A DNA stretch of 64,000 nucleotides from Arenibacter aquaticus (GTDB lineage Bacteria > Bacteroidota > Bacteroidia > Flavobacteriales > Flavobacteriaceae). The stretch spans positions 356,210 through 420,209 of the forward strand of contig NZ_RQPJ01000021.1 in assembly GCF_003957295.1 (NCBI RefSeq), written 5' to 3'. Both the position numbers and the translations under genes were made by a program. Below the pieces are notes generated by a model, which worked only from the letters and a program-made list of their open reading frames with translations, made no database searches and had not been told where the DNA came from. Shown here piece by piece: positions 34,914 through 43,903 of this stretch. Position 1 is the stretch's first letter, and the number at the start of each line of letters is the position of its first letter.

Positions 34914-35723
34914 ATGAAACATATATTAATCACAGGAAGTACGGACGGAATTGGCAAATTAACGGCCCTACAATTGGCCAAAGAAGGACACAATATCTAT
35001 CTACATGGTAGAAGTCCGGAAAAATTGGCACATGTTGTTTCCGAAATTAAGGAGCTGTCAAAAAACGGGAATGTTAAGGGGTTTGTGGCTGATTTTTCTG
35101 ATTTGGCAACGATTACCAATATGACGGAACAGATGAAAAATGAGGGTCCCAAATTGGATGTCCTTATTAACAATGCAGGTATTCTTAAAAGTAGGCAGAA
35201 TGCTGCCCCAAATGGGATAGACATACGCTTAACTGTAAATTATTTGGCTCCCTATGTTTTAACAAACCAACTTTTGCCGCTACTTAAAAAGGCGGATGAT
35301 GCGCGAATCATCAATTTGAGTTCTGCGGCCCAAGCCCCTGTTTCTATGACTGCCTTGAAAGGAAAAGTTACATTAGGCGTAAACGATGCCTATGCACAGA
35401 GCAAATTGGCATTGACCATGTGGAGCTTTGATCTAGCCGCCAAAGAACCGGACCTAACCGTGATTGCCGTGAACCCGGGTTCGTTGTTAAACACAAAAAT
35501 GGCGAAAGAAGCCTATGGCCAGTATTGGGCCCCGGCTGATAAGGGTGCAAATTTATTGGTGAAACTGGCAATTGCCGACCACTATAAGAATGATTCTGGC
35601 AAATATTTTGACAACGACAGTGGTGTGTTTGCACCGGCACATTCGGAGGCTTATGATCAGGCAAAAATAGAGGCGCTAATTGTTAATACCAATAATGTCC
35701 TGGATAGTCTGCAAATTTCCTGA
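34914..35723 (+). CDS. Short-chain dehydrogenase/reductase
   Basis: A 269-residue SDR. The cofactor motif T-G-S-T-D-G-I-G-K and N-N-A-G (residues 86-89) are followed by catalytic Ser137 (L-S-S-A), Tyr160 and Lys164 (Y-A-Q-S-K). The arrangement fits light-dependent protochlorophyllide-reductase/retinol-dehydrogenase-like SDRs, which are generic NAD(P)-dependent alcohol/ketone enzymes. Substrate unknown. Confidence 0.92.
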   Translation: MKHILITGSTDGIGKLTALQLAKEGHNIYLHGRSPEKLAHVVSEIKELSKNGNVKGFVADFSDLATITNMTEQMKNEGPKLDVLINNAGILKSRQNAAPNGIDIRLTVNYLAPYVLTNQLLPLLKKADDARIINLSSAAQAPVSMTALKGKVTLGVNDAYAQSKLALTMWSFDLAAKEPDLTVIAVNPGSLLNTKMAKEAYGQYWAPADKGANLLVKLAIADHYKNDSGKYFDNDSGVFAPAHSEAYDQAKIEALIVNTNNVLDSLQIS

Positions 35724-35852
35724 TGTAGTCCATGATAGTAATAAAATTTAATGGGTAAGGTAAAAAATTAGCAAATATTTAGAACTGATTGGGACAATAA
35801 TACCATTACTTTGTCTCTTTTTTAAATGACAATTTTATCCAAAATTGGTAGT

Positions 35853-36608
35853 ATGACAAATAAAATGATAGGCATTGTTGGTGGGGTGGGCAGCTATGCA
35901 GGAATAGATTTAATTAAGAAGGTGTACGACCTTACGGAAGCAACATCGGACCAAGAACATTTGCCCGTATCCATGCTATCTGTACCGCATAAAATCATCG
36001 ATAGGACCAAATACCTTATGGGGGAAACGGATATAAACCCCGGAATTGCCATCTCCGAAATTATAGCGTCCTTGATAGCCAGTGGTTCCAGTATTATTGG
36101 TATTCCGTGTAATACGGCACATGCCAGACCTATTTTAAGCTTAATAGAAAAGAGCATACCGGAATCTTGTGTCTTGGTAAACCTCATAGAGGAAGTAGGT
36201 ATGCATATCTCAACAAAACATCCGGAAATTTCCCGGGTAGGGGTTTTGGGAACCACTGGGACCATTCTTGCAAAGGTATATCCCGAGGTTTTATCCAAGT
36301 ACAATATAGAAGTTATACAGCCTTCGGAGGACATTCAGGATTTGTTTGTGCACCCTTCTATTTATGATACCAGTTATGGCATAAAGGCCTTTTCCAATCC
36401 AGTGAACGAAAAGGCAAAGGAAAACCTGGGAATGGCAGCAACCTATTTGTCCAGAAAAGGGGCACAGGCCGTTATTTTGGGGTGTACAGAGATTCCTTTG
36501 GCCATACAATATGAAAAAATTGAGGATAGTCTAATTATTGATGCAACTACAGTTTTGGCAAGTGCCTTGATCAGGGAGTCTAGAAAGATGGAGGAAGTTG
36601 GGCCTTAA
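35853..36608 (+). CDS. Aspartate/glutamate racemase family protein
   Basis: About 251 residues from the ATG at 35853; the frame is open from 35826 (260 residues), and M14 at 35865 is also possible. The N-terminus M-T-N-K-M-I-G-I-V-G-G-V-G is the family glycine loop. The two catalytic cysteines are present in G-I-P-C-N-T-A-H and I-L-G-C-T-E-I-P-L, so cofactor-independent racemisation of Asp or Glu is likely; D-amino acids are also handled by the class IV aminotransferase at 3965, which is distant. A near-consensus -7 element (TTACTTTG, 35816-35823) lies 30 bp upstream. Confidence 0.88.
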   Translation: MTNKMIGIVGGVGSYAGIDLIKKVYDLTEATSDQEHLPVSMLSVPHKIIDRTKYLMGETDINPGIAISEIIASLIASGSSIIGIPCNTAHARPILSLIEKSIPESCVLVNLIEEVGMHISTKHPEISRVGVLGTTGTILAKVYPEVLSKYNIEVIQPSEDIQDLFVHPSIYDTSYGIKAFSNPVNEKAKENLGMAATYLSRKGAQAVILGCTEIPLAIQYEKIEDSLIIDATTVLASALIRESRKMEEVGP

Positions 36609-36947
36609 TAATAAGCAAGGTGTATTGAAAGGCCATTAAACTTTGTGAGAGCTTTTAAATTGAATTATTGCTGTGGAAAATTATCCATTTTGCGCTTTTA
36701 CTGTTTTAAGAAAGAGCGTTAAGAATTGGTATAGATTCAATATTATTCTCATTAAATAGAATAACACCCTAGGCATTAAAGGAATGACACTCATCCTTTT
36801 TTAGTTATAATTTACCGTTCTGAGTCATCTTCAAATCTTAGTTGTAGTCAATATTCCTTCATTCGCTTAAAAGTATAGGCCATTCACAGATTCCATTAAA
36901 TTCATGTTGTTGCAATCCACATCTTTGTAAGGTAATAACAACTAATA
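36609..36947. other. Intergenic region
   Basis: About 340 bp with no ORF, hairpin terminator or known RNA that I can support. A CATCTTTG element at 36920-36927, one base from TAnnTTTG, may be the -7 element for the CotH-like gene. Confidence 0.35.
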
Positions 36948-38435
36948 ATGAATTTAATCATGAAAAAAGTTAGCATACTGATATTTTTGGCCGTGCAACT
37001 CTTGTTTGTTTTTTCTTGTTCGGAGGATGCTGTGGACAGCACTAACGAAGGGGAAGTGGCAATTGAAACCGGAACCTATGTTGAAACCTATTCCGATAAC
37101 GATTTTGAAGCAACGGATTGGATCGATGATACCCATAGTAAATCGGCAGATCCCAACTTTGATGAGGTTTTTGAGGATGAAGCCGTAAAACGATTGGATA
37201 TTGTGATTACAGAAGAACGGTGGCAGAGTATGTTGGATGATATGACCTCTCTTTACGGGGCATTTGGAGGGACTGTGGGAGCCGGAGGCGGACCAGGAGG
37301 AGGTGGTCCAGGTGGTGGCGGCCTCGGCGGAGGCGGATTGATTGAGACTGATGAGGATCCTATTTTTGTGCCAGGAGAGGTGATTTATAATAACAAGGAA
37401 TGGTATAGGGTAGGGGTACGCTTTAAGGGTAACTCCAGTTTACAGTCTAGCTGGTCCAGCGGTATTTTAAAATTATCTTTTAAGCTCGATTTTGATGAGT
37501 TTGAGGATGAATACCCTCAAATTGATAATCAGCGATTCTATGGTTTCAAGAAATTGAGTTTAAAGAATAACTACAATGACAATTCCATGTTACGGGAAAA
37601 AGTGGCCACCGATGTTTTTAGGGATGCAGGTATAGCTAGTTCACATGCAGCATTTTATACTGTTTATGTAGATCACGGAGATGGCCCCGAGTATTTTGGG
37701 GTATATACCATGGTTGAAGAGGTGGACGATACGGTGATAGACACCCAATTTTCCAATAACGATGGCAATTTGTATAAACCGGATGGTACTGGCGCCAGTT
37801 TTGCCGAGGGTACCTTTACAGAAGATGTATTTGTTAAGAAAACCAATGAGGATGAGGTCGACTTTAGCGACATACAAAGTGTGTTTACTGCCTTACATGC
37901 CGATAACAGGCTAACGGATCCCGTAACATGGCGGACCAGTTTAGAGGCCGTCTTTGATACGGATACCTTTCTAAAATATTTGGCCGTAAATACGGTAATC
38001 CAAAATTGGGACACCTATGGAAGAATGACTCATAATTATTATCTGTATAACAATCCGGATACGGAAAAACTGTCCTGGATACCTTGGGATAACAACGAGG
38101 CTTTGCAGGAAGGGAATCAGCAAGGGGCATTAAACTTGGATTTCTCGGATTTAAATAGTGCATCATGGCCATTGATAGGTTATTTGTATCAGGATGACAC
38201 CTATAGGGCACAGTACGATGCCTATGTGCAGGAAGTAGTGGACAACGCTTTTAACGTGAGTAGCATGCAGGCTAAATACTCTCTTTACAGTGCTTTGTTG
38301 GAACCCTATGCAACCACGGAGATAGATGGGTATACCTTTCTGAATTCCAGTTCGGATTTTCAGGCTGCCATAAGTCAGTTAAACAGTCATGTTAGTGCAC
38401 GTGCCACTGCAGTAAGTAATTATCTAAATAATTAG
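36948..38435 (+). CDS. CotH-like kinase-domain lipoprotein with Gly-rich insert
   Basis: A 495-residue lipoprotein (signal ending L-F-V-F-S-C; an internal ATG at 36960 would remove four residues). The CotH-like fold, an atypical protein kinase first seen in spore-coat proteins, is marked by R-F-K-G-N-S-S, L-S-L-K-N-N-Y-N-D-N-S, M-L-R-E-K-V-A-T-D and W-I-P-W-D-N-N-E. A Gly-rich loop around residues 106-127 interrupts the early domain. It probably acts on the cell surface on an exported substrate; the kinase activity is inferred. Confidence 0.8.
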   Translation: MNLIMKKVSILIFLAVQLLFVFSCSEDAVDSTNEGEVAIETGTYVETYSDNDFEATDWIDDTHSKSADPNFDEVFEDEAVKRLDIVITEERWQSMLDDMTSLYGAFGGTVGAGGGPGGGGPGGGGLGGGGLIETDEDPIFVPGEVIYNNKEWYRVGVRFKGNSSLQSSWSSGILKLSFKLDFDEFEDEYPQIDNQRFYGFKKLSLKNNYNDNSMLREKVATDVFRDAGIASSHAAFYTVYVDHGDGPEYFGVYTMVEEVDDTVIDTQFSNNDGNLYKPDGTGASFAEGTFTEDVFVKKTNEDEVDFSDIQSVFTALHADNRLTDPVTWRTSLEAVFDTDTFLKYLAVNTVIQNWDTYGRMTHNYYLYNNPDTEKLSWIPWDNNEALQEGNQQGALNLDFSDLNSASWPLIGYLYQDDTYRAQYDAYVQEVVDNAFNVSSMQAKYSLYSALLEPYATTEIDGYTFLNSSSDFQAAISQLNSHVSARATAVSNYLNN

Positions 38436-38491
38436 ATAATGTTGTTGATGAACCTTATAGGTTGATTAATTAAGTGTTCCCCCAATTTAAG

Positions 38492-38520
38492 AGAGGCTGC
38501 CATTAAGGCGGCCTCTTTTT
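38492..38520 (+). terminator. Terminator after the CotH-like gene
   Basis: AGAGGCTGCC and GGCGGCCTCT pair over 10 positions with one G-U pair, followed by a T-run. Confidence 0.8.
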
Positions 38521-38612
38521 GTTTTAGCAGCTGCGAATATCACCCATAAGGACCTAGGTAAATTAAGGGAAATATATGGAATTTATGAATCTGGAAAATA
38601 TCTCAACAAGAA

Positions 38613-39011
38613 TTAGCCCTTGCTTTTAAGGCTTACATCCAAAGCCCAGCTGTTGTGGTTTATAAAATTAAGGAGTACCGCAAAAAAGCCCAGATGTATG
38701 AGTTGTGATGGCAGGGCGTCCCAGTTCTCTATCAAAGTGGTTCCAAAAATTAATAGCAACATGATTAGGGCGCCCAATAAAAGGGCCTTTTTTGTAAAAA
38801 GGCCAATAATTAGTAGAAGGCCTACACAAAATTCGAGAATAGGGAGAGCATAGCTAAAAGGAATAACAAGGGCCTCAGGTAGTATGGAATTTTGAAAATT
38901 ACCGACCATCCATTTGCTAAAGCCGGAAAGTTTCCCCAAACGTACCAATCCGTGCCCAAACATACTTAGGCCAATTCCTAGGCGTAGCATTAAAAAACTA
39001 TATGTATTCAT
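38613..39011 (-). CDS. DoxX family membrane protein
   Basis: A 132-residue membrane protein with four hydrophobic segments. The start G-I-G-L-S-M-F-G-H-G-L-V-R-L and the later P-I-L-E-F-C-V-G-L-L-L-I-I-G fit the DoxX family. Some members are linked to thiosulfate or detoxification of sulfur compounds, but most are of unknown function. Confidence 0.85.
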   Translation of the reverse strand: MNTYSFLMLRLGIGLSMFGHGLVRLGKLSGFSKWMVGNFQNSILPEALVIPFSYALPILEFCVGLLLIIGLFTKKALLLGALIMLLLIFGTTLIENWDALPSQLIHLGFFAVLLNFINHNSWALDVSLKSKG

Positions 39012-39311
39012 AAACTTTTTAGGGCAAATATATAAAAATAGGGGGCATGGAATTATTCAAATATCTACAGCCGATTTGGCTTCTTTATACAACGGCGGTA
39101 AAAGGTTGCTCTAAAATGGCATAGGGCTCAATGGTTACAAGAGTTTGGAGTATCTTGGGGAAATAGGGTGATTATAGAGTAGCTTAGAAAAATGGGTGAT
39201 GGTCTTAAATCTTCTTTTATTCTCCTGGCTTAGGGTAAATGGGTCAATGATAATCCATATCCTATTAATTTCTTTTGGGTAATTAGGGGAACTTTGTAAA
39301 AAAATAACGAT
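39012..39311. other. Divergent intergenic region
   Basis: About 300 bp between the divergent DoxX and NAD(P)-binding genes. No gene or strong regulatory consensus is visible. Confidence 0.35.
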
Positions 39312-39926
39312 ATGGAAAATATACTAGTTGTAGGTGCTACGGGCACCACGGGAAAAAAAGTGGTTAGTTTGTTAAAAGCATCACAGTATTTTGAGCCTGT
39401 TGCAATGGTGCGTAAAGAAAGTCAGGTTGACGAATTTTTGGTTCAGGATATTAAAACCGTTGTGGGGGATCTAACAGAAGATGTATCACATACTGTTTTG
39501 GATGTTGATAAGATTGTATTTGCGGCAGGGTCCGGGGGAGAAAATGTAGTTCAGGTAGACCAAGAGGGAGCCAAGAAAATAATTGATGCCGCCAAGGCCG
39601 GAGGCATTAGAAAATTTGTAATGCTCAGTTCTATGGGAGCAGACCAACCGGGAAAGGTGCCAGCGCTTAAGGAGTACCTTGTGGCCAAACAAAATGCGGA
39701 TGAATATCTTCAGGCAAGTGCTGTTCCTTATGTGATAATTAGACCGGGCAGTTTAACCAATGAGAAAGGAACGGGAAGGATACAAATGGCCAATTCTTTG
39801 GATAACCAAGGTTCAATTAGCAGGGAGGATGTGGCCAAAGTGTTAACAAAGGCCTTGAACGATGACGGGCCCATCAACGAAGTTTTTGAAATAATAGCGG
39901 GCAATGATTTAATTAGTTGGGATTAA
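39312..39926 (+). CDS. NAD(P)-binding oxidoreductase of the atypical SDR type
   Basis: A 204-residue Rossmann protein. The loop V-G-A-T-G-T-T-G-K-K and the L-S-S-M-G motif match NAD(P)H-binding atypical SDRs (YwnB/HSCARG-like), which include sensors and flavin or quinone reductases. It lacks a canonical YxxxK active-site pair in normal position (K-E-Y-L-V-A-K is nearest). Function unclear. Confidence 0.85.
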   Translation: MENILVVGATGTTGKKVVSLLKASQYFEPVAMVRKESQVDEFLVQDIKTVVGDLTEDVSHTVLDVDKIVFAAGSGGENVVQVDQEGAKKIIDAAKAGGIRKFVMLSSMGADQPGKVPALKEYLVAKQNADEYLQASAVPYVIIRPGSLTNEKGTGRIQMANSLDNQGSISREDVAKVLTKALNDDGPINEVFEIIAGNDLISWD

Positions 39927-40029
39927 AACATCCTATAACTATTTGTGGCGATGTATGGTATTTCTCCTGGCTTTTTCAGAAAACCTCCCGCCTTAATTTT
40001 TAATAAAAATAAAAACAGTCTTAACCAAT

Positions 40030-40110
40030 GGGGTATGCGTGAGGGATAGCAGCGGTACCCCACAGCATAGCGAGGAGTAGTAGCGGATAGCCCGGCCCGA
40101 AGGGACACGC
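40030..40110. repeat. GC-rich intergenic element, possible dispersed repeat
   Basis: This roughly 80-bp stretch is much richer in G and C than its surroundings. It contains blocks such as GGATAGCAGCGG and TAGCGGATAGCCCG, and GCGTG near 40034 can pair with CACGC near 40106. I recall this type of block in other flavobacterial intergenic regions, but this copy alone does not prove a repeat. No RNA gene is supported. Confidence 0.35.
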
Positions 40111-40223
40111 CCAGAGGCTTTGAAATGGATTACAGTTTATAATGAGCCTCTTAAAAGGGAAAGGGTTTTATAATGAATCATAAAATTATTGTAACTTATT
40201 GGGAACCTTTTATTTATGATGCT

Positions 40224-41576
40224 ATGAAATATTCCCGGATTGTTCTTTTGGCTTTATTCTGCACATTAGTGGCCTGTAATTTTGGTGCCAAGCAAAAAAA
40301 GGAGTCCGCTTTGACCGTCAAGAATGTTCCCAAGGTGGTTACGGCCGATATAGAGGCGGGTATTAAGGCCAATATAGCCGAAAAGGTGGAAGAAGGGGGC
40401 GGATATTTTAATATGACCACAGAAGAAGGTAAGGAATTGCGGCTACAACTGGTACGCGTACATACCGAATACCTCTCCAATCTGGGGCCTCAAAGGCATT
40501 TTGCCTGTGTTGATCTGGCCGATATTAGTGGCGATGTCTATGATGTGGATTTTTTCCTAGATGGTGATCCGGGGAGTATGAATGTTACCCAGACCAGCTT
40601 GCACAAGCTTAATGGCAAACCCTTTTATTCTTGGAAACAGCGCAAGGATAAGACCTGGTACAGGATGCCCATGGAAAATGCATCTTCAGATCTATTGGGA
40701 GTCAAAGAAGGGGAAGACAACTTTGAATTTCACTATATGGTGACCCTTCCGGAATTGAAGGAACAGGCCAGGATCTGGATCCCTGTACCCAAGACCGATC
40801 GTTTTCAATCCGTGGTATTAAGGGATATAAAGGTGCCAACGGAACATCAGCTACTTTATGAAACCTATTATGGCAATACTGTATTGTATATGGTACTTTT
40901 CCCTGAGCACAGTGGGGCGGAGGTAGAACTGGTTTATGATGTGGTAAGGCAGGAAAAAAAGCCCTATGAGGAGGAGGGCTCACCCAGCAGGTATCTGGAT
41001 GCCAATTTACTGATGCCGGTAGGAGACCGGTTTCAGCTCCTTGCCGATTCAATTATTGGGGATAAGCATAAAGCGGGCACTATTATGAAGGCTAGGGCGC
41101 TATACGACTATGTGATAGATAATATGCGCTATATAAAGGCGGGTAAATACGGTACAGGTGATGCCACATATGCCTGTGACGCCCTAAGTGGCAATTGCAC
41201 GGAGTTCCATTCCCTGTTCATTTCCCTGGCCAGGTCTGCAGATATACCGGCACGCTTTGCCGTAGGGGCTTCCATTCCCTCAGATCGTAATGAGGGGGGG
41301 ATAGATGGATATCACTGTTGGGCCGAGTTTTATGCGGAAGAAAAGTGGTGGCCTGTAGATATTAGTGAAGCCAATAAATACACGGCACTGTCTACCTATT
41401 ACTTTGGTCGGCACCCGGCCAATAGAATAGAATTTAGTAAGGGACGAGATCTGCAATTGGATCCAGGACCCCAAATAGGTTCCATAAACTTTTTGGCCTA
41501 CCCTGTAATGGAAATAGGCGATGAACCGGCCTTTCCCAAAACTTTTTTTTCATTTTTCAGGAAAAACCAAGAATGA
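40224..41576 (+). CDS. Transglutaminase-like domain lipoprotein
   Basis: I use the ATG at 40224 (450 residues), which gives the signal S-R-I-V-L-L-A-L-F-C-T-L-V-A-C. The C-terminal domain holds a papain-like triad: Cys325 in S-G-N-C-T-E-F-H, His364 in G-Y-H-C-W-A-E-F and Asp379 in W-W-P-V-D-I-S. The N-terminal half is a beta-rich domain of unknown type. Transglutaminase-core proteins can act as peptidases or cross-linkers; here it is an outer-surface or periplasmic protein with unknown substrate. Confidence 0.85.
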   Translation: MKYSRIVLLALFCTLVACNFGAKQKKESALTVKNVPKVVTADIEAGIKANIAEKVEEGGGYFNMTTEEGKELRLQLVRVHTEYLSNLGPQRHFACVDLADISGDVYDVDFFLDGDPGSMNVTQTSLHKLNGKPFYSWKQRKDKTWYRMPMENASSDLLGVKEGEDNFEFHYMVTLPELKEQARIWIPVPKTDRFQSVVLRDIKVPTEHQLLYETYYGNTVLYMVLFPEHSGAEVELVYDVVRQEKKPYEEEGSPSRYLDANLLMPVGDRFQLLADSIIGDKHKAGTIMKARALYDYVIDNMRYIKAGKYGTGDATYACDALSGNCTEFHSLFISLARSADIPARFAVGASIPSDRNEGGIDGYHCWAEFYAEEKWWPVDISEANKYTALSTYYFGRHPANRIEFSKGRDLQLDPGPQIGSINFLAYPVMEIGDEPAFPKTFFSFFRKNQE

Positions 41577-41596
41577 AGAGGCGTTAGAATATAGGT

Positions 41597-41848
41597 TTAT
41601 TCTGAATCGTTATCGTTTGGATGTTCTTCACTTTTTGGATGTTCATCTTCTTCCTTTTTAGGATGTTCATTGGCATCCCCTTCATGATGCTCCTCATCAA
41701 CTTCACTTTCCTTCATCATTTGTTCTTCTTGCTGTTCGGTCTTTTCTTCCTTTTTTGTTTCCCTACAAGAGCTCAAGGTAGCGGTTGCGACAAAACCAAA
41801 AAGGAGGATTACCAATGTAAGATATTTTAATTCTTTTAATCGGCTCAT
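41597..41848 (-). CDS. Small acidic, His-rich lipoprotein
   Basis: An 83-residue protein with a lipoprotein signal (L-F-G-F-V-A-T-A-T-L-S-S-C) followed by a tail made almost only of Glu, Lys, Asp and His (E-H-H-E-G-D-A-N-E-H and E-H-P-K repeats). The tail could bind metals, but no domain is recognisable. Confidence 0.65.
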   Translation of the reverse strand: MSRLKELKYLTLVILLFGFVATATLSSCRETKKEEKTEQQEEQMMKESEVDEEHHEGDANEHPKKEEDEHPKSEEHPNDNDSE

Positions 41849-42071
41849 AATAGCTACTGTTTTTAAATTGAATAATTAGATAAAACGCATGCTAAATAAT
41901 TGATAATATTAAAGATACAAATTTTTAGCCGTAAAGGACGGACATTGGTACATTTATAGTTATTGCAGTAGGGGGCGTACTAGACTATTACGGAGTGGTT
42001 AAAATGCCATTCAACAAAATAAAAGGTCCGTGGTAATTGCCATCTAAGAATTAGCGTAACAAAAAGTAAAA

Positions 42072-42091
42072 GCCGACTCCTGGGAGTTGGC
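42072..42091 (-). terminator. Terminator of the sigma factor gene
   Basis: GCCGACTCC and GGAGTTGGC form a 9-bp stem with one G-U pair; on the minus strand a T-rich tract follows. Confidence 0.7.
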
Positions 42092-42123
42092 CTGATTACA
42101 AATTATATATGGATGGGCTTAAC

Positions 42124-42984
42124 CTACAAATATGCTTTTAAAATTTTGTTCCGTGATTTGTGCTGTAAAATCCTAATGGCTTTTTCCCTAATTTGTCTTA
42201 CCCGTTCTCTGGTAATACCAAATAGTTCGCCTATTTCCCTTAAGCTCATGGGGGTGTCCTCTCCAATGCCGTAGTAAAGGCTAATTACATTGCGTTCCCT
42301 TTCGGGCAGTGTTTTTAAGACCTGTACAATGTCGGTTTTTAGGGAATCTTTCATTACTTGGGCATCTGGACTGTTGTTTTCTTTGGACTTTATTACATGG
42401 TATAAATTGGAAGTTTCTCCTTCTTTAAAAGGGGCGTCCATTGATAAGTGCTTTCCGGAGTTTTTGATGGCCAGTTTAACCTGTGAAGGGCTCATATCCA
42501 ATTCCCTAGCAATTTCAATGGCATTCGGAGGTCGTTGGTAAGTCTGTTCCAAATAGGAATATACCTTGTTTATTTTACTAATTTCCCCAATTTTGTTCAA
42601 TGGGAGCCTAATCATACGCGACTGTTCGGACATGGCCTGTAAAATAGATTGGCGTACCCACCATACCGCATAGGATATAAATTTAAAACCCCGGGTCTCG
42701 TCAAAACGTTGGGCTGCCTTTACCAATCCTATATTGCCTTCGTTGATGAGATCGGAAAGCCGTAATCCGTTTCCCTGATATTGTTTAGCGGCCGACACCA
42801 CAAAGCGTAGGTTGGCATTTACTAATTTATTTAGTGCAACCTGATCTCCCTTACGTATTCTTTTGGCCAGTTCCACCTCCTCATCTGCACTGATCATATC
42901 AATTTTTGATATTTCCTGAAAGTACTTTTCTAAGGATTTTGTGTCTCTGTTCGTAATTTGTTTAGTGATCTTAAGTTGCCTCAT
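42124..42984 (-). CDS. RNA polymerase sigma-70 factor, second SigA-like paralogue
   Basis: A 286-residue sigma factor of the short Bacteroidota primary type: the N-terminus MRQLKITKQITNRD, region 2 (R-F-D-E-T-R-G-F-K-F-I-S-Y-A-V-W-W-V-R-Q-S-I), region 3 and region 4 (R-E-I-G-E-L-F-G-I-T-R-E-R-V-R-Q-I-R-E-K-A). Compared from memory with the very conserved Bacteroidota RpoD, it differs at many positions (Q-Y-Q-G-N-G-L-R-L-S-D-L-I-N-E-G-N-I-G and K-D-S-L-K-T-D-I-V-Q-V-L-K-T-L). It is thus more likely a group 2-type alternative to the housekeeping RpoD, which should lie elsewhere. This rests on recall, not a search. Confidence 0.85.
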   Translation of the reverse strand: MRQLKITKQITNRDTKSLEKYFQEISKIDMISADEEVELAKRIRKGDQVALNKLVNANLRFVVSAAKQYQGNGLRLSDLINEGNIGLVKAAQRFDETRGFKFISYAVWWVRQSILQAMSEQSRMIRLPLNKIGEISKINKVYSYLEQTYQRPPNAIEIARELDMSPSQVKLAIKNSGKHLSMDAPFKEGETSNLYHVIKSKENNSPDAQVMKDSLKTDIVQVLKTLPERERNVISLYYGIGEDTPMSLREIGELFGITRERVRQIREKAIRILQHKSRNKILKAYL

Positions 42985-43357
42985 ATGTTTATAAATTTAT
43001 TAATGTGACTAAATAATATACATATATTTTACATAATTCCTAATGTATTTGTAATTATTTAATATTTTATTCAAAAAAATCAACTAAAACAAGGGTTTTT
43101 TTGAAGTGTTAGAGGTTGTTTTTGATAAATCAAGGAATAGCTCCATAAAACTCCTTTGGCCTTGATAAAAGAAGAAAAGAATATGGCTGCATTACGTATT
43201 TGAGCTTAAGTGAATAGCTGAGGTAGCGTGTTTTATACTTTTCTTACTTTATTGTATATCCCATTGTTAACTGATTTGGGTCATTGTGCGATTAGGTTTA
43301 GTTTATTAGTTTACCAAGTTACTTCCCCAATTAAATATTAATTTAAAACCATTAACT
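42985..43357. other. Divergent intergenic region
   Basis: About 370 AT-rich bp upstream of the sigma gene and of the lipoprotein gene. No ORF or consensus site is supported. Confidence 0.35.
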
Positions 43358-43903
43358 ATGAAAACTATTAAACAAACTCTTCAGTTGTTGGCTGTTATGG
43401 CCATGTTGGTGTCCTGTAACCACTATGATGATTTTTTTGGACATCACGGTACTAAATTCGTAACAGTGCCATTCGAGGCCGAATTTATTGGTGATTATAT
43501 CTATGTAGGACCTGATAATGTGGAATCTACAGGCTTAGAGCCTAAGTGTGAATTTACACGGGTTATTGTTGATTTTGAGGGCAGTGGGACCCCTGTAGGA
43601 AATTTTACGGGAAACTTTGATTTCTGTGTTGGGCCAGAAGGTGGTTATGGGCAAACCGAAGCATATATGGTAACAGAGAAGGGGGACTCTCTTTTTATAT
43701 CAATCTCCGGAAAGGTGATAGAAGGTAGATTGGATGATATGCCTGAATATGTAACTTCATATTGGCAAGACCCCTTTGAAATTCTTGGTGGAACCGGTAG
43801 GTACGAAGGAGCTACAGGTAGTGGAATATCTGACGATTATAACAGTAGTCTAGATCCAAATTCACATCACAGCTGGAGTGGCACCATTATAATGAGGAAA
43901 TAA
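43358..43903 (+). CDS. Small lipoprotein, possibly AOC/dirigent-like barrel
   Basis: A 181-residue lipoprotein (Q-L-L-A-V-M-A-M-L-V-S-C). The C-terminal half contains G-G-T-G-R-Y-E-G-A-T-G-S-G and many beta segments, a pattern like the allene-oxide-cyclase/dirigent beta barrel. No function can be assigned; the similarity is weak and based on a motif only. Confidence 0.6.
   Translation: MKTIKQTLQLLAVMAMLVSCNHYDDFFGHHGTKFVTVPFEAEFIGDYIYVGPDNVESTGLEPKCEFTRVIVDFEGSGTPVGNFTGNFDFCVGPEGGYGQTEAYMVTEKGDSLFISISGKVIEGRLDDMPEYVTSYWQDPFEILGGTGRYEGATGSGISDDYNSSLDPNSHHSWSGTIIMRK

Noticed and set aside
39923-40108. 61-codon minus-strand ORF in the GC-rich intergenic block
   Set aside because: It lies within the candidate GC-rich element, overlaps the stop of the neighbouring gene and has no recognisable protein features.
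40030-40110. tRNA or small RNA gene
   Set aside because: No cloverleaf arms, anticodon stem or CCA-like end can be built from the GC-rich stretch.
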